Positions 33,869-41,768 of a stretch of 64,000 nt of DNA are shown here, piece by piece; position 1 is the first letter of the stretch; the number at the start of each line of letters is the position of its first letter. The position numbers and the translations under genes were made by a program. The stretch spans positions 124,001-188,000 of the forward strand of contig NZ_JADKYB010000006.1 in assembly GCF_016918855.1 (NCBI RefSeq), written 5' to 3'. Source of the DNA: Actinacidiphila acididurans. Lineage in GTDB: Bacteria > Actinomycetota > Actinomycetes > Streptomycetales > Streptomycetaceae. The notes under the pieces are model-generated. The model was not told where the DNA came from and searched no databases. It worked only from the letters and a program-made list of their open reading frames with translations.

Positions 33869-35388
33869 ATGCACCTCCCCTTCCCCTCGACCACCCGTGC
33901 CGCCGCATCGGCGGCCCACCCCGGAAGAGCCCCGCCATCACCCCGCAGAACACACCGGCTGCCAGGCGCGCCACCCTCGACCATGCGGCGCGCCTGGCAC
34001 ACCTGTCCGACACCGACCGCGACGTCATCCGCCTCGCCAACCACCCCCAGTACGCCCGCTGGCTGGACCAGATCACCGCCACCGGCGGCTGCGCCCACCC
34101 CGTCCACCTCTCCGGCCACACCACCACCCGCGACACCCGCACCGGAGAAGTCCTCCACCACTACGACACCACCAGCGAGCCCTTCGAACGGCTCCCCGTC
34201 CGCTGCCGCAACCGCCGCTCCACAGTCTGCGAACCCTGCTCCCGCCTCCACGCCGGCGACACCTACCACCTGGTACGCGCCGGACTCACCGGCGGCAAAA
34301 CCGTGCCCGAAGACGTACGACACCACCCCCGCATCTTCGCCACCCTCACCGCACCCGGCTTCGGCCCCGTCCACCGCGCGAACAACGGCAAGCGGTGCAA
34401 CCCCCGGCGCGGCAGCGGCCAGTGCGAGCACGGGCGGGCACTCGGCTGCGGCCTGGAACACGGCGACGCTGACCCGCTCGTCGGACAGCCCCTCTGCCCC
34501 GACTGCTACGACTACGCCGGACACGTCCTGTGGCACGCACACGCCGGACGCCTCTGGAAAGCGTTCACCGACAACCTCCACCACCACCTCGCCACCCGTA
34601 CCGGCCAGACCAGAACCGCCCTCCGCCGCACCCTCCGCATCTCCTACGCCAAGGTCGCCGAATACCAGCGGCGCGCCGCCGTCCACGTCCACGCCGTCAT
34701 GCGCCTCGACGGAGCAAGCGGCCCCGACGAACCACCCCCGCCCTCGGCGGACGCCTCCGCGCTGGCCGACTCCGTACGCAGTGCCGCCGCAGCCGTCCAC
34801 CTGACCCTCCCGTACCACCCGGCCCTCGGCGAGCACGAACTGCGCTGGGGTGTCCGACTCGACGCCCGGCCCCTACGCGCCGATGGCGGCCCCGAAACCT
34901 TGACCGACGACGCCGTAGCCGCATACGTGGCCAAGTACGTCACCAAAGGCGCCACCGACACCGGCGCCGGACTCGACCACCGCATCGACAACCCCGCACA
35001 CATCACCACGGCCCCGGTCACCCCGCACGTCCGCACCCTCATGGCCACCTGCTGGCACCTGAGCAGCCTGCCCGAACTCGAACCCCTCCACCTGCGTGCC
35101 TGGGCCCACACCCTCGGCTACCGCGGCCACATCCTCACCAAATCCCGCGTGTACTCCACCACGTACACCGCCCTACGCGAGGAGCGCGCACAACACCGCG
35201 GCGCACACAGCACCATCGCCGACGACCCCGGCACCGTAACCGAATCCCAGTGGCGTTACGCCGGCTCCGGCCACACCCCCGGCGCCGCACTCATCGCCGC
35301 CGGCATCGCCGACGACCTGGCACGCAACCGGGAAGTGGCGCGGGACGCGTCCAACACGGCCACCGGGGGCGCCGTTGGTACCGGATGA
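33869..35388 (+). pseudogene. repSA: RepSA-type replication initiator, apparently frameshifted near its start
   Basis: The conserved protein runs without stops from about 33940 to 35388 in one frame: RLANHPQYARWLDQITATGG, CEPCSRLHAGDTYHL, FATLTAPGFGPVH, the HUH-like VHVHAVMRLDG and the tyrosine region AYVAKYVTKGA, all of the pSAM2 RepSA family. That frame has no ATG, GTG or TTG before 34303. The good start, ATG 33869 with GAGGAG eight bases upstream, is in another frame (MHLPFPSTTRAAA). Adding one C in the C-run at about 33928-33935 would join them into a protein of about 506 residues. Either a real inactivating mutation, a programmed shift or a sequence error. Confidence 0.75.
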
Positions 35389-35602
35389 GCTGCGGCGGAT
35401 GGTGACCGCCTCCCGAGCGCGGCAGGGACTCCCCCCGGTCATCGAGGACCTGGCCGTCATAGAGCGGGTGGCGCTCGTCTTCGCGCTCGTAGAGCCCCAG
35501 ACCGGCTCTCCCGCCGTGCGGCGCCCTCCCGCTACGCGATCCAGTCGAAGACGAACCGCTCCGGATTCCACCGCTTGCGGGGATTCGCCGGAACGACGCT
35601 GA
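35375..35602 (+). CDS. Small protein overlapping the repSA end (uncertain)
   Basis: Reads from TTG 35375 to a 75-residue product opening LVPDELRRMVTASRARQGLPPVIEDLAVIERVALVF split over two helices. This ASRARQGLPP segment recalls small helical proteins common near actinomycete mobile-gene borders. The first 45 residues look protein-like; the last 30 overlap the convergent integrase gene and look like shadow coding, so the natural end may have been lost in a rearrangement. No ribosome site is evident. Confidence 0.4.
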   Translation: MVPDELRRMVTASRARQGLPPVIEDLAVIERVALVFALVEPQTGSPAVRRPPATRSSRRRTAPDSTACGDSPERR

Positions 35603-36977
35603 TCGACCGTACGCACGCCGTGATGATCGCCCGGCGCTGGGAGGTGTTCAGCTTCTCCCACCGGTCCCGCATGTCCTCGAAGGAGCCGACGAAGTCCAGC
35701 AGGACAGCGGAGCGTGAGACCTTGGACAGCTTGGCGCGGTTGCGCTGCAACCGGTCCTCGATCGGCTGCCGGGCCACCATCCATTCCTTGCGGGTGATTC
35801 TGCGTTCGCCCATGTCCCGGGCCAGCTCCTCCAGCTCCTCCTCGTCGGCGCGGATCTCCTCGTAGAGCTCGGTTCCGGCGCCGTCCGACCCTCGTAACCG
35901 GTCCACGAACGCCGGGGACTCCAGTGCTGCCAGGACCATGTCCCGTACGTGGTCGTCGGTCCGTTCCGCCACGGTTCCCGTGCCGCCGCACGCATCCGTG
36001 CCGGGGACGTTCGGGCAGACGTAGCGCGGAACGCCGGACCGCGGTCGGCCGACCATGCCATGCCCGCACACGGTGCCGTCGGGCCTGGGCTTTCCGCACC
36101 GCAGGACGCCCGACAGGAGGTAGCTGCGCCGCTGCGTGCCCTCGACGCTGGTCCGCCGGTTCGGGTCGGTGAAGGCGGCGCGTATTCGGTCGGAGTCCTC
36201 GTGGCTGATGATCCCCGGCCACACGGCGTCGGCGACGATCTGGCCGAGAAGAGGGCGCGTGCCCTGCCAGGAGTCGCCCGGCGTGTGCTCCCGGCGTCCG
36301 CTGATGCGGGCGGAGGCAAGGAGAGCCCGGAGCCCCTTCGGCTTCCACGGCTTGCCCGCCGGGCTGACGACGCCCCGGGCCTGCCAGTCCCGGCAGATGC
36401 TCGACAGGCTCTCGCTGGCCAGGACGCGGCGCGCGCCCTCCCGTATGAGAGCGGCTTCGCTCTCCCGGACCGTGATCCGGTCGTCCTCGTACCCGAAGGG
36501 ACGGTTGCCGCCTCCCGAGACCTTCCCGGCCTCGGCGGCCTGGCGGCGCTGCCGCATCTGGCGCTCGGCCTTGTGCTCCGCCTCGTGCCGGGCGGCGGCG
36601 CCCAGCATGCGCGCGACCATGCGGCCGGTCGGCGTCGCAAGATCGATCTCGCCGCTCACCGTGGCCAGATCGAGGCCGTGGCGGTCGGCAAGGTCGATCA
36701 CGTCCTCCAGCTCACGCGGGGAGCGGGTGAGACGGTCCACGTGCCAGCACACGATGGCATCGACACGCCCGGCGCGCACGGCTGCCAGGAGTTCCTGCCA
36801 CTGGGGCCGGGGCGCACCCGAATACGCGCTCACGTCGTTGTCCGGATAGACTCCTACGACGTCCCAGTCCTTGCGGGCACATAACGTCCGGCAGTCCTCC
36901 TCCTGGCGGGCCACGCCCAACCCGGCGCCGCCCCGATCCTGACTGATCCGGCAGTAGATCGCTGCTCGCCTCCTCAT
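35532..36977 (-). CDS. Large serine recombinase (site-specific integrase)
   Basis: A 481-residue recombinase. The resolvase domain starts RRAAIYCRISQDRGG with nucleophile Ser12, continues with WDVVGVYPDNDVSAYSG and CWHVDRLTRSPRELEDV and runs to about residue 150. The recombinase domain follows (about 165-280, NRPFGYEDDRI), then a zinc ribbon (CGKPRPDGTVCGHG ... CPNVPGTDACGG) and a coiled coil (about 375-430) needed for synapsis control. It resembles the R4/SV1 type of actinophage integrases. The gene is last in the element and its start is 23 bp from the GT4 gene, the usual place for an attachment site. No directionality factor was recognised. Confidence 0.93.
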   Translation of the reverse strand: MRRRAAIYCRISQDRGGAGLGVARQEEDCRTLCARKDWDVVGVYPDNDVSAYSGAPRPQWQELLAAVRAGRVDAIVCWHVDRLTRSPRELEDVIDLADRHGLDLATVSGEIDLATPTGRMVARMLGAAARHEAEHKAERQMRQRRQAAEAGKVSGGGNRPFGYEDDRITVRESEAALIREGARRVLASESLSSICRDWQARGVVSPAGKPWKPKGLRALLASARISGRREHTPGDSWQGTRPLLGQIVADAVWPGIISHEDSDRIRAAFTDPNRRTSVEGTQRRSYLLSGVLRCGKPRPDGTVCGHGMVGRPRSGVPRYVCPNVPGTDACGGTGTVAERTDDHVRDMVLAALESPAFVDRLRGSDGAGTELYEEIRADEEELEELARDMGERRITRKEWMVARQPIEDRLQRNRAKLSKVSRSAVLLDFVGSFEDMRDRWEKLNTSQRRAIITACVRSISVVPANPRKRWNPERFVFDWIA

Positions 36978-37000
36978 AGGTCACATAGGTACACCCTGGC
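36978..37000. other. Probable right attachment-site junction
   Basis: The 23 bases between the integrase ATG and the GTG of the GT4 gene contain TAGGTCACATAGGT, a short direct repeat of TAGGT, and no Shine-Dalgarno. Serine integrases place att sites beside int, so attR should span this spacer and perhaps the first GT4 codons. I could not locate a matching left copy. Confidence 0.45.
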
Positions 37001-38131
37001 GTGGACAAGACCCTGATCGTCACCAATGACTTTCCGCCCCGGCCCGGGGGGATTCAGTCCTTCGTGCACAACATGGCGCTGCGGATGGACCCCGGGAAGG
37101 TGGTGGTCTACGCCTCCACCTGGCGGGACGGCTCCGAGGTGGCGCGGTTCGACGCCGAGCAGCCGTTTCCGGTGGTGCGGGACAAGGCGAAGGTGCTGCT
37201 GCCGAGTCCGCGGGTGAACGCGCGGGCGGCGGAGCTGCTGCGGGAGCACGGCTGCTCGTCCGTGTGGTTCGGGGCCGCCGCGCCGCTGGGGCTCATGGGG
37301 CCGACGCTGCGGGCGGCCGGGGCGCGGCGGCTGGTCGGCACCACACACGGGCACGAGGCCGGCTGGGCGCAACTGCCCGCCAGCCGGCAGTTGCTGCGCC
37401 GTATCGGCGAGCGCACCGACACGCTCACCTATCTCGGCGAGTACACCCGCTCCCGGATCGCCACCGCGGTGACCCCCCGCGCCGCCGCCAGGATGGTCCA
37501 ACTGCCGCCCGGCGTCGACGAGAAGACCTTTTATCCCGGATCCGGCGGCGCGGTGGTACGGGCCCGGCTCGGGCTCGCCGACCGGCCGGTGGTGGTCTGC
37601 GTGTCCCGCCTGGTGGCCCGCAAGGGCCAGGACACCCTGATCCTCGCCCTGCCGCGGATCCTGCGCGAGTTCCCCGACGCGGTGCTGCTGATCGTGGGCG
37701 ACGGGCCGTACCGCCGCGACCTGGAACGGCTCGCGGCACGTACCGGCGTGACCGCGGCCGTCCGCTTCACCGGCGCGGTGCCCTGGGAGGAACTGCCCGT
37801 GCACTACGGCGCCGGCGACGTGTTCGCCATGCCCTGCCGCACCCGGCTCGGCGGCCTGGACGTCGAAGGGCTCGGCATCGTCTACCTGGAAGCCTCCGCG
37901 ACCGGCCTGCCCGTCGTGGCCGGCGACTCCGGCGGCGCCCCCGACGCGGTCCTGGAGGGCGAGACCGGCTACGTCGTGCGCGGCGGCTCCCCGCACCAGA
38001 CCGCCGACCGCGTCCTCACCCTGCTGCGCGACCCCGAACTGCGCAGCCGGCTCGGCGAACGCGGCCGCCAGTGGGTCGAGGAGGCCTGGCGCTGGGACCT
38101 GCTGGCCGACCGGCTGATGTCACTGCTCTAG
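37001..38131 (+). CDS. GT4-family glycosyltransferase (PimB-like)
   Basis: A 376-residue GT-B enzyme. The N-terminus TLIVTNDFPPRPGGIQSF is the canonical opening of actinobacterial PimB/MshA-like transferases. The C-terminal domain has VVCVSRLVARKGQDTL, and the donor-binding EGLGIVYLEASATGLPVVAG with the EX7E pattern. Probably transfers mannose or another hexose from a nucleotide donor to a lipid or inositol acceptor at the inner membrane face. The coding region is complete, but its native promoter and ribosome site have been replaced by the element's end, so expression now depends on sequence inside the element or on leaderless initiation. Confidence 0.9.
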   Translation: MDKTLIVTNDFPPRPGGIQSFVHNMALRMDPGKVVVYASTWRDGSEVARFDAEQPFPVVRDKAKVLLPSPRVNARAAELLREHGCSSVWFGAAAPLGLMGPTLRAAGARRLVGTTHGHEAGWAQLPASRQLLRRIGERTDTLTYLGEYTRSRIATAVTPRAAARMVQLPPGVDEKTFYPGSGGAVVRARLGLADRPVVVCVSRLVARKGQDTLILALPRILREFPDAVLLIVGDGPYRRDLERLAARTGVTAAVRFTGAVPWEELPVHYGAGDVFAMPCRTRLGGLDVEGLGIVYLEASATGLPVVAGDSGGAPDAVLEGETGYVVRGGSPHQTADRVLTLLRDPELRSRLGERGRQWVEEAWRWDLLADRLMSLL

Positions 38132-38148
38132 CGCCCGCGAACGCACAA

Positions 38149-38187
38149 GGGCCCGGCAGCACCCACGGAACGCACGTGGCCGGGCCC
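38149..38187. terminator. Bidirectional terminator between convergent genes
   Basis: GGGCCCGGC (38149-38157) pairs with GCCGGGCCC (38179-38187). It lies between the 3' ends of the GT4 and acyl-CoA ligase genes. Confidence 0.65.
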
Positions 38188-38231
38188 GGCGCCACGGAAG
38201 CACGGCCCCGCGGACCGACACGTACCGCCCC

Positions 38232-40028
38232 TCAGGACGTGTACAGCGCCTCGATCTCGGCCGCGAAGTCCTTGGCGACCACATTCCGCCGCAGCTTCAT
38301 CGACGGCGTGACATGGCCGGACTCCTCGGTGAACTGCCCGGTGAGAATGCGGAACTTGCGCACCGACTCGGCGCGGGAGACCGCCGCGTTGCCCTCGTCC
38401 ACCGCGTGCTGGACGGCGGCCAGCAGGTCGGGGTCGGCGGCCAGGTCCGCCGCGCTGCGGCCGGTCTTGCCGTGCTGCTCCGCCCAGCGCGGCAGGAACT
38501 CCTCGTCCAGCGTGATCAGCGCGGCCACGAACGGCCGGCCGTCGCCGACCACCATGCACTCGGCGATCAGCGCGTCGGCCCGGATCCGGTCCTCTATCAC
38601 CGCGGGCGCGACGTTCTTCCCGGCGGCGGTGACGATGATCTCCTTCTTGCGGCCGGTGATGGTGAGGTAGCCCTCCTCGTCCAGCGTGCCCACGTCACCG
38701 GTGTGGAACCAGCCGTCGGCCATCGCCTCGGCGGTGGCCTGCTCGTTGTTCCAGTAGCCGGTGAACAGGTGCTCGCCGTAGAGCAGCACCTCGCCGTCGT
38801 CGGCGATCCTGATCGTGGAGCCGGGCAGCGGCTGGCCCACCGTGCCGATCCGCGGCCGGTCGGCCGGGTTGAAGGCGGTGGCCGCGCAGGACTCGGTCAG
38901 GCCGTAGCCCTCCAGCACCGTGAACCCTATGCCGCGGTAGAAGTGGCCGAGCCGCTCGCCCAGCGGGGCGCCGCCGGAGATCGCGTGGGTGGCCCGGCCG
39001 CCGAGGACCGCGCGGAGCTTGCTGTACACCAGGCGGTCGAACACCCGGTGGGCCAGGCGCAGTTTGAGCGAGGGGCCGGCCGCGGTGTCCAGCGCCTTGC
39101 TGTACTCGATGGCGGTCGCCGCGGCCTTGTCGAAGACCTTGCCCTTGCCGCCGGCCTGCGCGGTGGCCCGCGCCGAGTTGTAGACCTTCTCGAACACCCG
39201 CGGTACGCCCAGGATCAGCGTCGGGCGGAAGCCCTGCAGGTCGTCGGTGAGGTGCTTGATGTCCGGCACGTGGCCGAGCCGGATCGGCGCCATGACGGCG
39301 GCCACCTCCACCAGCCGGCCGAATACGTGTGCCAGCGGCAGGAAGAGCAGCACCGAGTTCTCGCCGGTGCTGAACAGCGGGCCCAGCCGCTCCACCACGT
39401 TGCCGCACTCGGCGAAGAAGCTGCGGTGGGTGAGCATGCAGCCCTTGGGGCGGCCGGTGGTGCCCGAGGTGTAGACGATGGTGGCGGGGGAGTCGGCGTT
39501 CGCCGTGCCCGACCGCTCGTCCACCACCGCTTCGGAGATGTCGGTGCCCGCGGTCCGCAGCGCCTCCACCGCGCCGTTGTCGAGCCGCCAGACGTGCTTG
39601 AGCTGCGGCAGCCGGTCCCGTACCGACTCCACCGACCGGTCGTGCTCGGCGGACTCCACCACGACCGCCACCGCGCCGGAGTCGCCGAGGATCCACTCCA
39701 CCTGCGAGGGGGAGGACGTCTCGTAGACGGGTACGGTGACCCCGCCGGCGCTCCAGATCGCGAAGTCCAGCAGCGTCCACTCGTACCGGGTGCGGGACAT
39801 CAGGGCGACCCGGTCGCCGGGCTGCACCCCGGAGGCGATCAGCCCGCGGGCCACCGACCGCACTTCGGCGAGGAAGTCGGCGGCGGTGACGTCGGTCCAG
39901 CGGCCGGCGGCGTCCTTGCGGCCGATGACGGGGGTGTCCGGATGCTGTGCGGCGTTGCGGCGGATCAGGTCCGTCAGGTTGCCGTCCGCGGGGACCTCGT
40001 ACAGGGCCGGAAGGCTGAACTCACGCAA
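38232..40028 (-). CDS. Long-chain fatty-acid CoA ligase (AMP-forming)
   Basis: A 598-residue adenylate-forming enzyme, FadD15-like. TIVYTSGTTGRPKGCMLTH is the P-loop (split TSGTTG-RPKG), GYGLTESCAATA is the adenylate motif and WFHTGDVGTLDEEGYLTITGRKKE is the hinge; the C-terminal Lys region is NVAPAVIEDRI. It activates long-chain fatty acids to acyl-AMP then acyl-CoA in the cytosol. Translation starts at TTG 40028, with GAGGAG about nine bases upstream. It is divergent from the phosphoesterase gene with a 278-bp spacer. Confidence 0.93.
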   Translation of the reverse strand: MREFSLPALYEVPADGNLTDLIRRNAAQHPDTPVIGRKDAAGRWTDVTAADFLAEVRSVARGLIASGVQPGDRVALMSRTRYEWTLLDFAIWSAGGVTVPVYETSSPSQVEWILGDSGAVAVVVESAEHDRSVESVRDRLPQLKHVWRLDNGAVEALRTAGTDISEAVVDERSGTANADSPATIVYTSGTTGRPKGCMLTHRSFFAECGNVVERLGPLFSTGENSVLLFLPLAHVFGRLVEVAAVMAPIRLGHVPDIKHLTDDLQGFRPTLILGVPRVFEKVYNSARATAQAGGKGKVFDKAAATAIEYSKALDTAAGPSLKLRLAHRVFDRLVYSKLRAVLGGRATHAISGGAPLGERLGHFYRGIGFTVLEGYGLTESCAATAFNPADRPRIGTVGQPLPGSTIRIADDGEVLLYGEHLFTGYWNNEQATAEAMADGWFHTGDVGTLDEEGYLTITGRKKEIIVTAAGKNVAPAVIEDRIRADALIAECMVVGDGRPFVAALITLDEEFLPRWAEQHGKTGRSAADLAADPDLLAAVQHAVDEGNAAVSRAESVRKFRILTGQFTEESGHVTPSMKLRRNVVAKDFAAEIEALYTS

Positions 40029-40294
40029 GGCTGCTGCTCCTCAACGGTGCCACGGTGCACCCGGAGGGGGGACGGAGATGGACGGCACGGACGTTACCCA
40101 TGGGTAAAGCTCCGGCGATAGAGGCGCAGTCACAGATGTTCTGAGCATCACACTGTTTTCGGCATCACACTACCGAGCCCGCCGGGACGGGCCCGCGCGG
40201 CGGTAGACCAGCACACTAGACCAGCCGCCCGCCCTCCCGCAGGTGACCCGCTGGCGGACCGCCGCGATCCGGCTCGGACCGCGGCAGGCCCCTA

Positions 40295-40306
40295 TATGGT
40301 GACGTC
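40295..40306 (+). promoter_or_regulatory. -10 element for leaderless transcription of the phosphoesterase gene
   Basis: TATGGT at 40295-40300 lies six bases before the ATG at 40307 and there is no Shine-Dalgarno. Same spacing as at 631 and 57359. Confidence 0.45.
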
Positions 40307-41068
40307 ATGAGGGTGCATGTGGTGAGTGACGTGCATGGTGCGGCCGAGGCACTCGCCCGCGCCGGTGACGGTGCCGACGCCCTGATCTGCCTCGGCGACC
40401 TGGTGCTCTTCCTCGATTACGCCGATCACTCCCGCGGTATATTCCCCGACCTGTTCGGCGCCGAGAACGCCGACCGCCTGGTGGAACTGCGCACCGCCCG
40501 CCGCTTCGAGGAGGCCCGCGCGCTCAGCCAGGAGCTGTGGGCGGGCCTGGACCAGCGGGCCACCATCGAGGCGGGCGTGCGCAAGCAGTACGCGGAACTC
40601 TTCGCCGCCTTCCCCACCCCTACGTACGCCACCTACGGCAATGTCGACGTGCCCGCCCTGTGGCCGGAGTACGCCCTGCCCGGCACCACCGTCCTGGACG
40701 GCGCGACCGCGGAGATCGGCGGCCGCCGCTTCGGCTTCGTCGGCGGCGGGCTGCCCACCCCGATGCGGACCCCGTACGAGATCGGCGAGGAGGAGTTCGC
40801 GGCCAAGGTCGCCGCCGTCGGCGAGGTCGACGTGCTCTGCTCGCACATCCCGCCCGCGATACCCGAGTTGTGCTACGACACCGTCGCCCGCCGGTTCGAG
40901 CGGGGCAGCGAGGCCATCCTGGAGGCGATCCGGCTCACCCAGCCGAAGTACGCGCTCTTCGGGCACGTGCACAACCCGCTGATCCCCCGGACCAGGATCG
41001 GCCGCACCGAGTGCGTCAACGTCGGCCACTTCAACCACACCCGTACGCCATGGGCGCTCCAGTGGTGA
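40307..41068 (+). CDS. Calcineurin-like metallophosphoesterase
   Basis: A 253-residue protein. Metal-binding blocks are visible in order: VVSDVHGAAEAL (Asp and His), CLGDLVLF (GD), TYGNVD (GN), CSHIPPAI (His) and FGHVHNPLIP (GHxH). This is the full phosphoesterase set of the calcineurin-like family, cytosolic, probably acting on a phosphodiester or nucleotide. The substrate is unknown. It begins a co-directional run with the SRPBCC and ArsA-like genes. ATG with TATGGT six bases upstream suggests leaderless mRNA. Confidence 0.9.
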   Translation: MRVHVVSDVHGAAEALARAGDGADALICLGDLVLFLDYADHSRGIFPDLFGAENADRLVELRTARRFEEARALSQELWAGLDQRATIEAGVRKQYAELFAAFPTPTYATYGNVDVPALWPEYALPGTTVLDGATAEIGGRRFGFVGGGLPTPMRTPYEIGEEEFAAKVAAVGEVDVLCSHIPPAIPELCYDTVARRFERGSEAILEAIRLTQPKYALFGHVHNPLIPRTRIGRTECVNVGHFNHTRTPWALQW

Positions 41069-41225
41069 GCGGGGTGATCACGGCGGGGCCCGGGCGCGGT
41101 AGCCTTCAGCGCAGCCGGCGGACGGCCCGGCGCAACCGTCACCGGCACGGCGGGCGACCGGTCCGGCAGCAGTCACAGCAGCAGTCCGAGCAGCACATCC
41201 AGCAGTAGTCCGGAGGGCCACGGCG

Positions 41226-41765
41226 ATGGCGGAACACACGCGGTCGAGCATCACGATCGAGGCGGCGCCGGCCGTCGTCATGGGCGTCATCGCCGACTTC
41301 GACCGCTATCCGGAGTGGACCGGCGAGGTCAAGGAGGCCGAGGTGCTGGCCACCGACCCGGCCGGCCGCGCCGAGCAGGTGCGGCTGCTGCTGGACGCCG
41401 GCGCCATCAAGGACGACCACACCCTGGCCTACCGCTGGGTCGGCGACAACGAGGTGCACTGGTCGCTGGTGAAGTCCCAGATGCTGCGCGTGCTGGACGG
41501 CTCCTACGCCCTGGCGCCGCTGGACGGCGGGGTCCGCACCGAGGTCACCTACCAGCTCACCGTGGACGTCAAGATCCCGATGCTGGGGATGATCAAGCGC
41601 AAGGCCGAGAAGGTCATCATCGACCGGGCGCTGGCCGGGCTGAAGAAGCGGGTGGAGACGCCGCCGGAGCCCGCGGACGGCACCCTCGGCGACACGGGTG
41701 ACGGCACCGGGGGCGACGCGGGCGGCCCGGCGAAGGACGCCGCCGGACCGCACGACGGCGCCTGA
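41226..41765 (+). CDS. SRPBCC (START-like / polyketide cyclase) superfamily protein
   Basis: A 179-residue protein. Residues 5-145 form a helix-grip fold: RSSITIEAAPAVVMGVIADF, YPEWTGEVKEAEVL and the C-terminal long helix IDRALAGLKKRVE. The remaining 35 residues are Gly/Ala/Asp-rich and disordered. The fold binds hydrophobic ligands; no catalytic residues can be named. GGAGGG eight bases before the ATG. The ArsA-like gene starts 3 bp after the stop, so they are co-translated. Confidence 0.87.
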   Translation: MAEHTRSSITIEAAPAVVMGVIADFDRYPEWTGEVKEAEVLATDPAGRAEQVRLLLDAGAIKDDHTLAYRWVGDNEVHWSLVKSQMLRVLDGSYALAPLDGGVRTEVTYQLTVDVKIPMLGMIKRKAEKVIIDRALAGLKKRVETPPEPADGTLGDTGDGTGGDAGGPAKDAAGPHDGA

Positions 41766-41768
41766 TCC

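Larger units (their letters stand above)
21675..37000. mobile_element. Integrative conjugative element (serine integrase, TraSA, RepSA) with defence cargo
   Basis: The region interrupts the GT87-GT4 gene neighbourhood. Its right part (30.9-37.0 kb) has the AICE core: KorSA-like repressor, SCO3933-like protein, FtsK-type TraSA, a small membrane protein, RepSA-type initiator and an integrase. The left part (21.9-30.3 kb) holds an APH-like kinase, an XRE-TPR regulator, small conserved genes and an AT-richer restriction-modification module. The right end is fixed by the integrase start, 23 bp from the GT4 start. The left end lies between 21674 and about 21917 if all cargo belongs; I could not find a convincing att repeat, so the left boundary is uncertain and the cargo could be an older separate insertion. 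Confidence 0.7.

Noticed and set aside
21675..37000. Direct att repeats at both ends of the element
   Set aside because: Compared 21661-21930 with 36960-37050 by eye; only 6-bp matches and one inverted 8-mer (GGTCACAT), not convincing.
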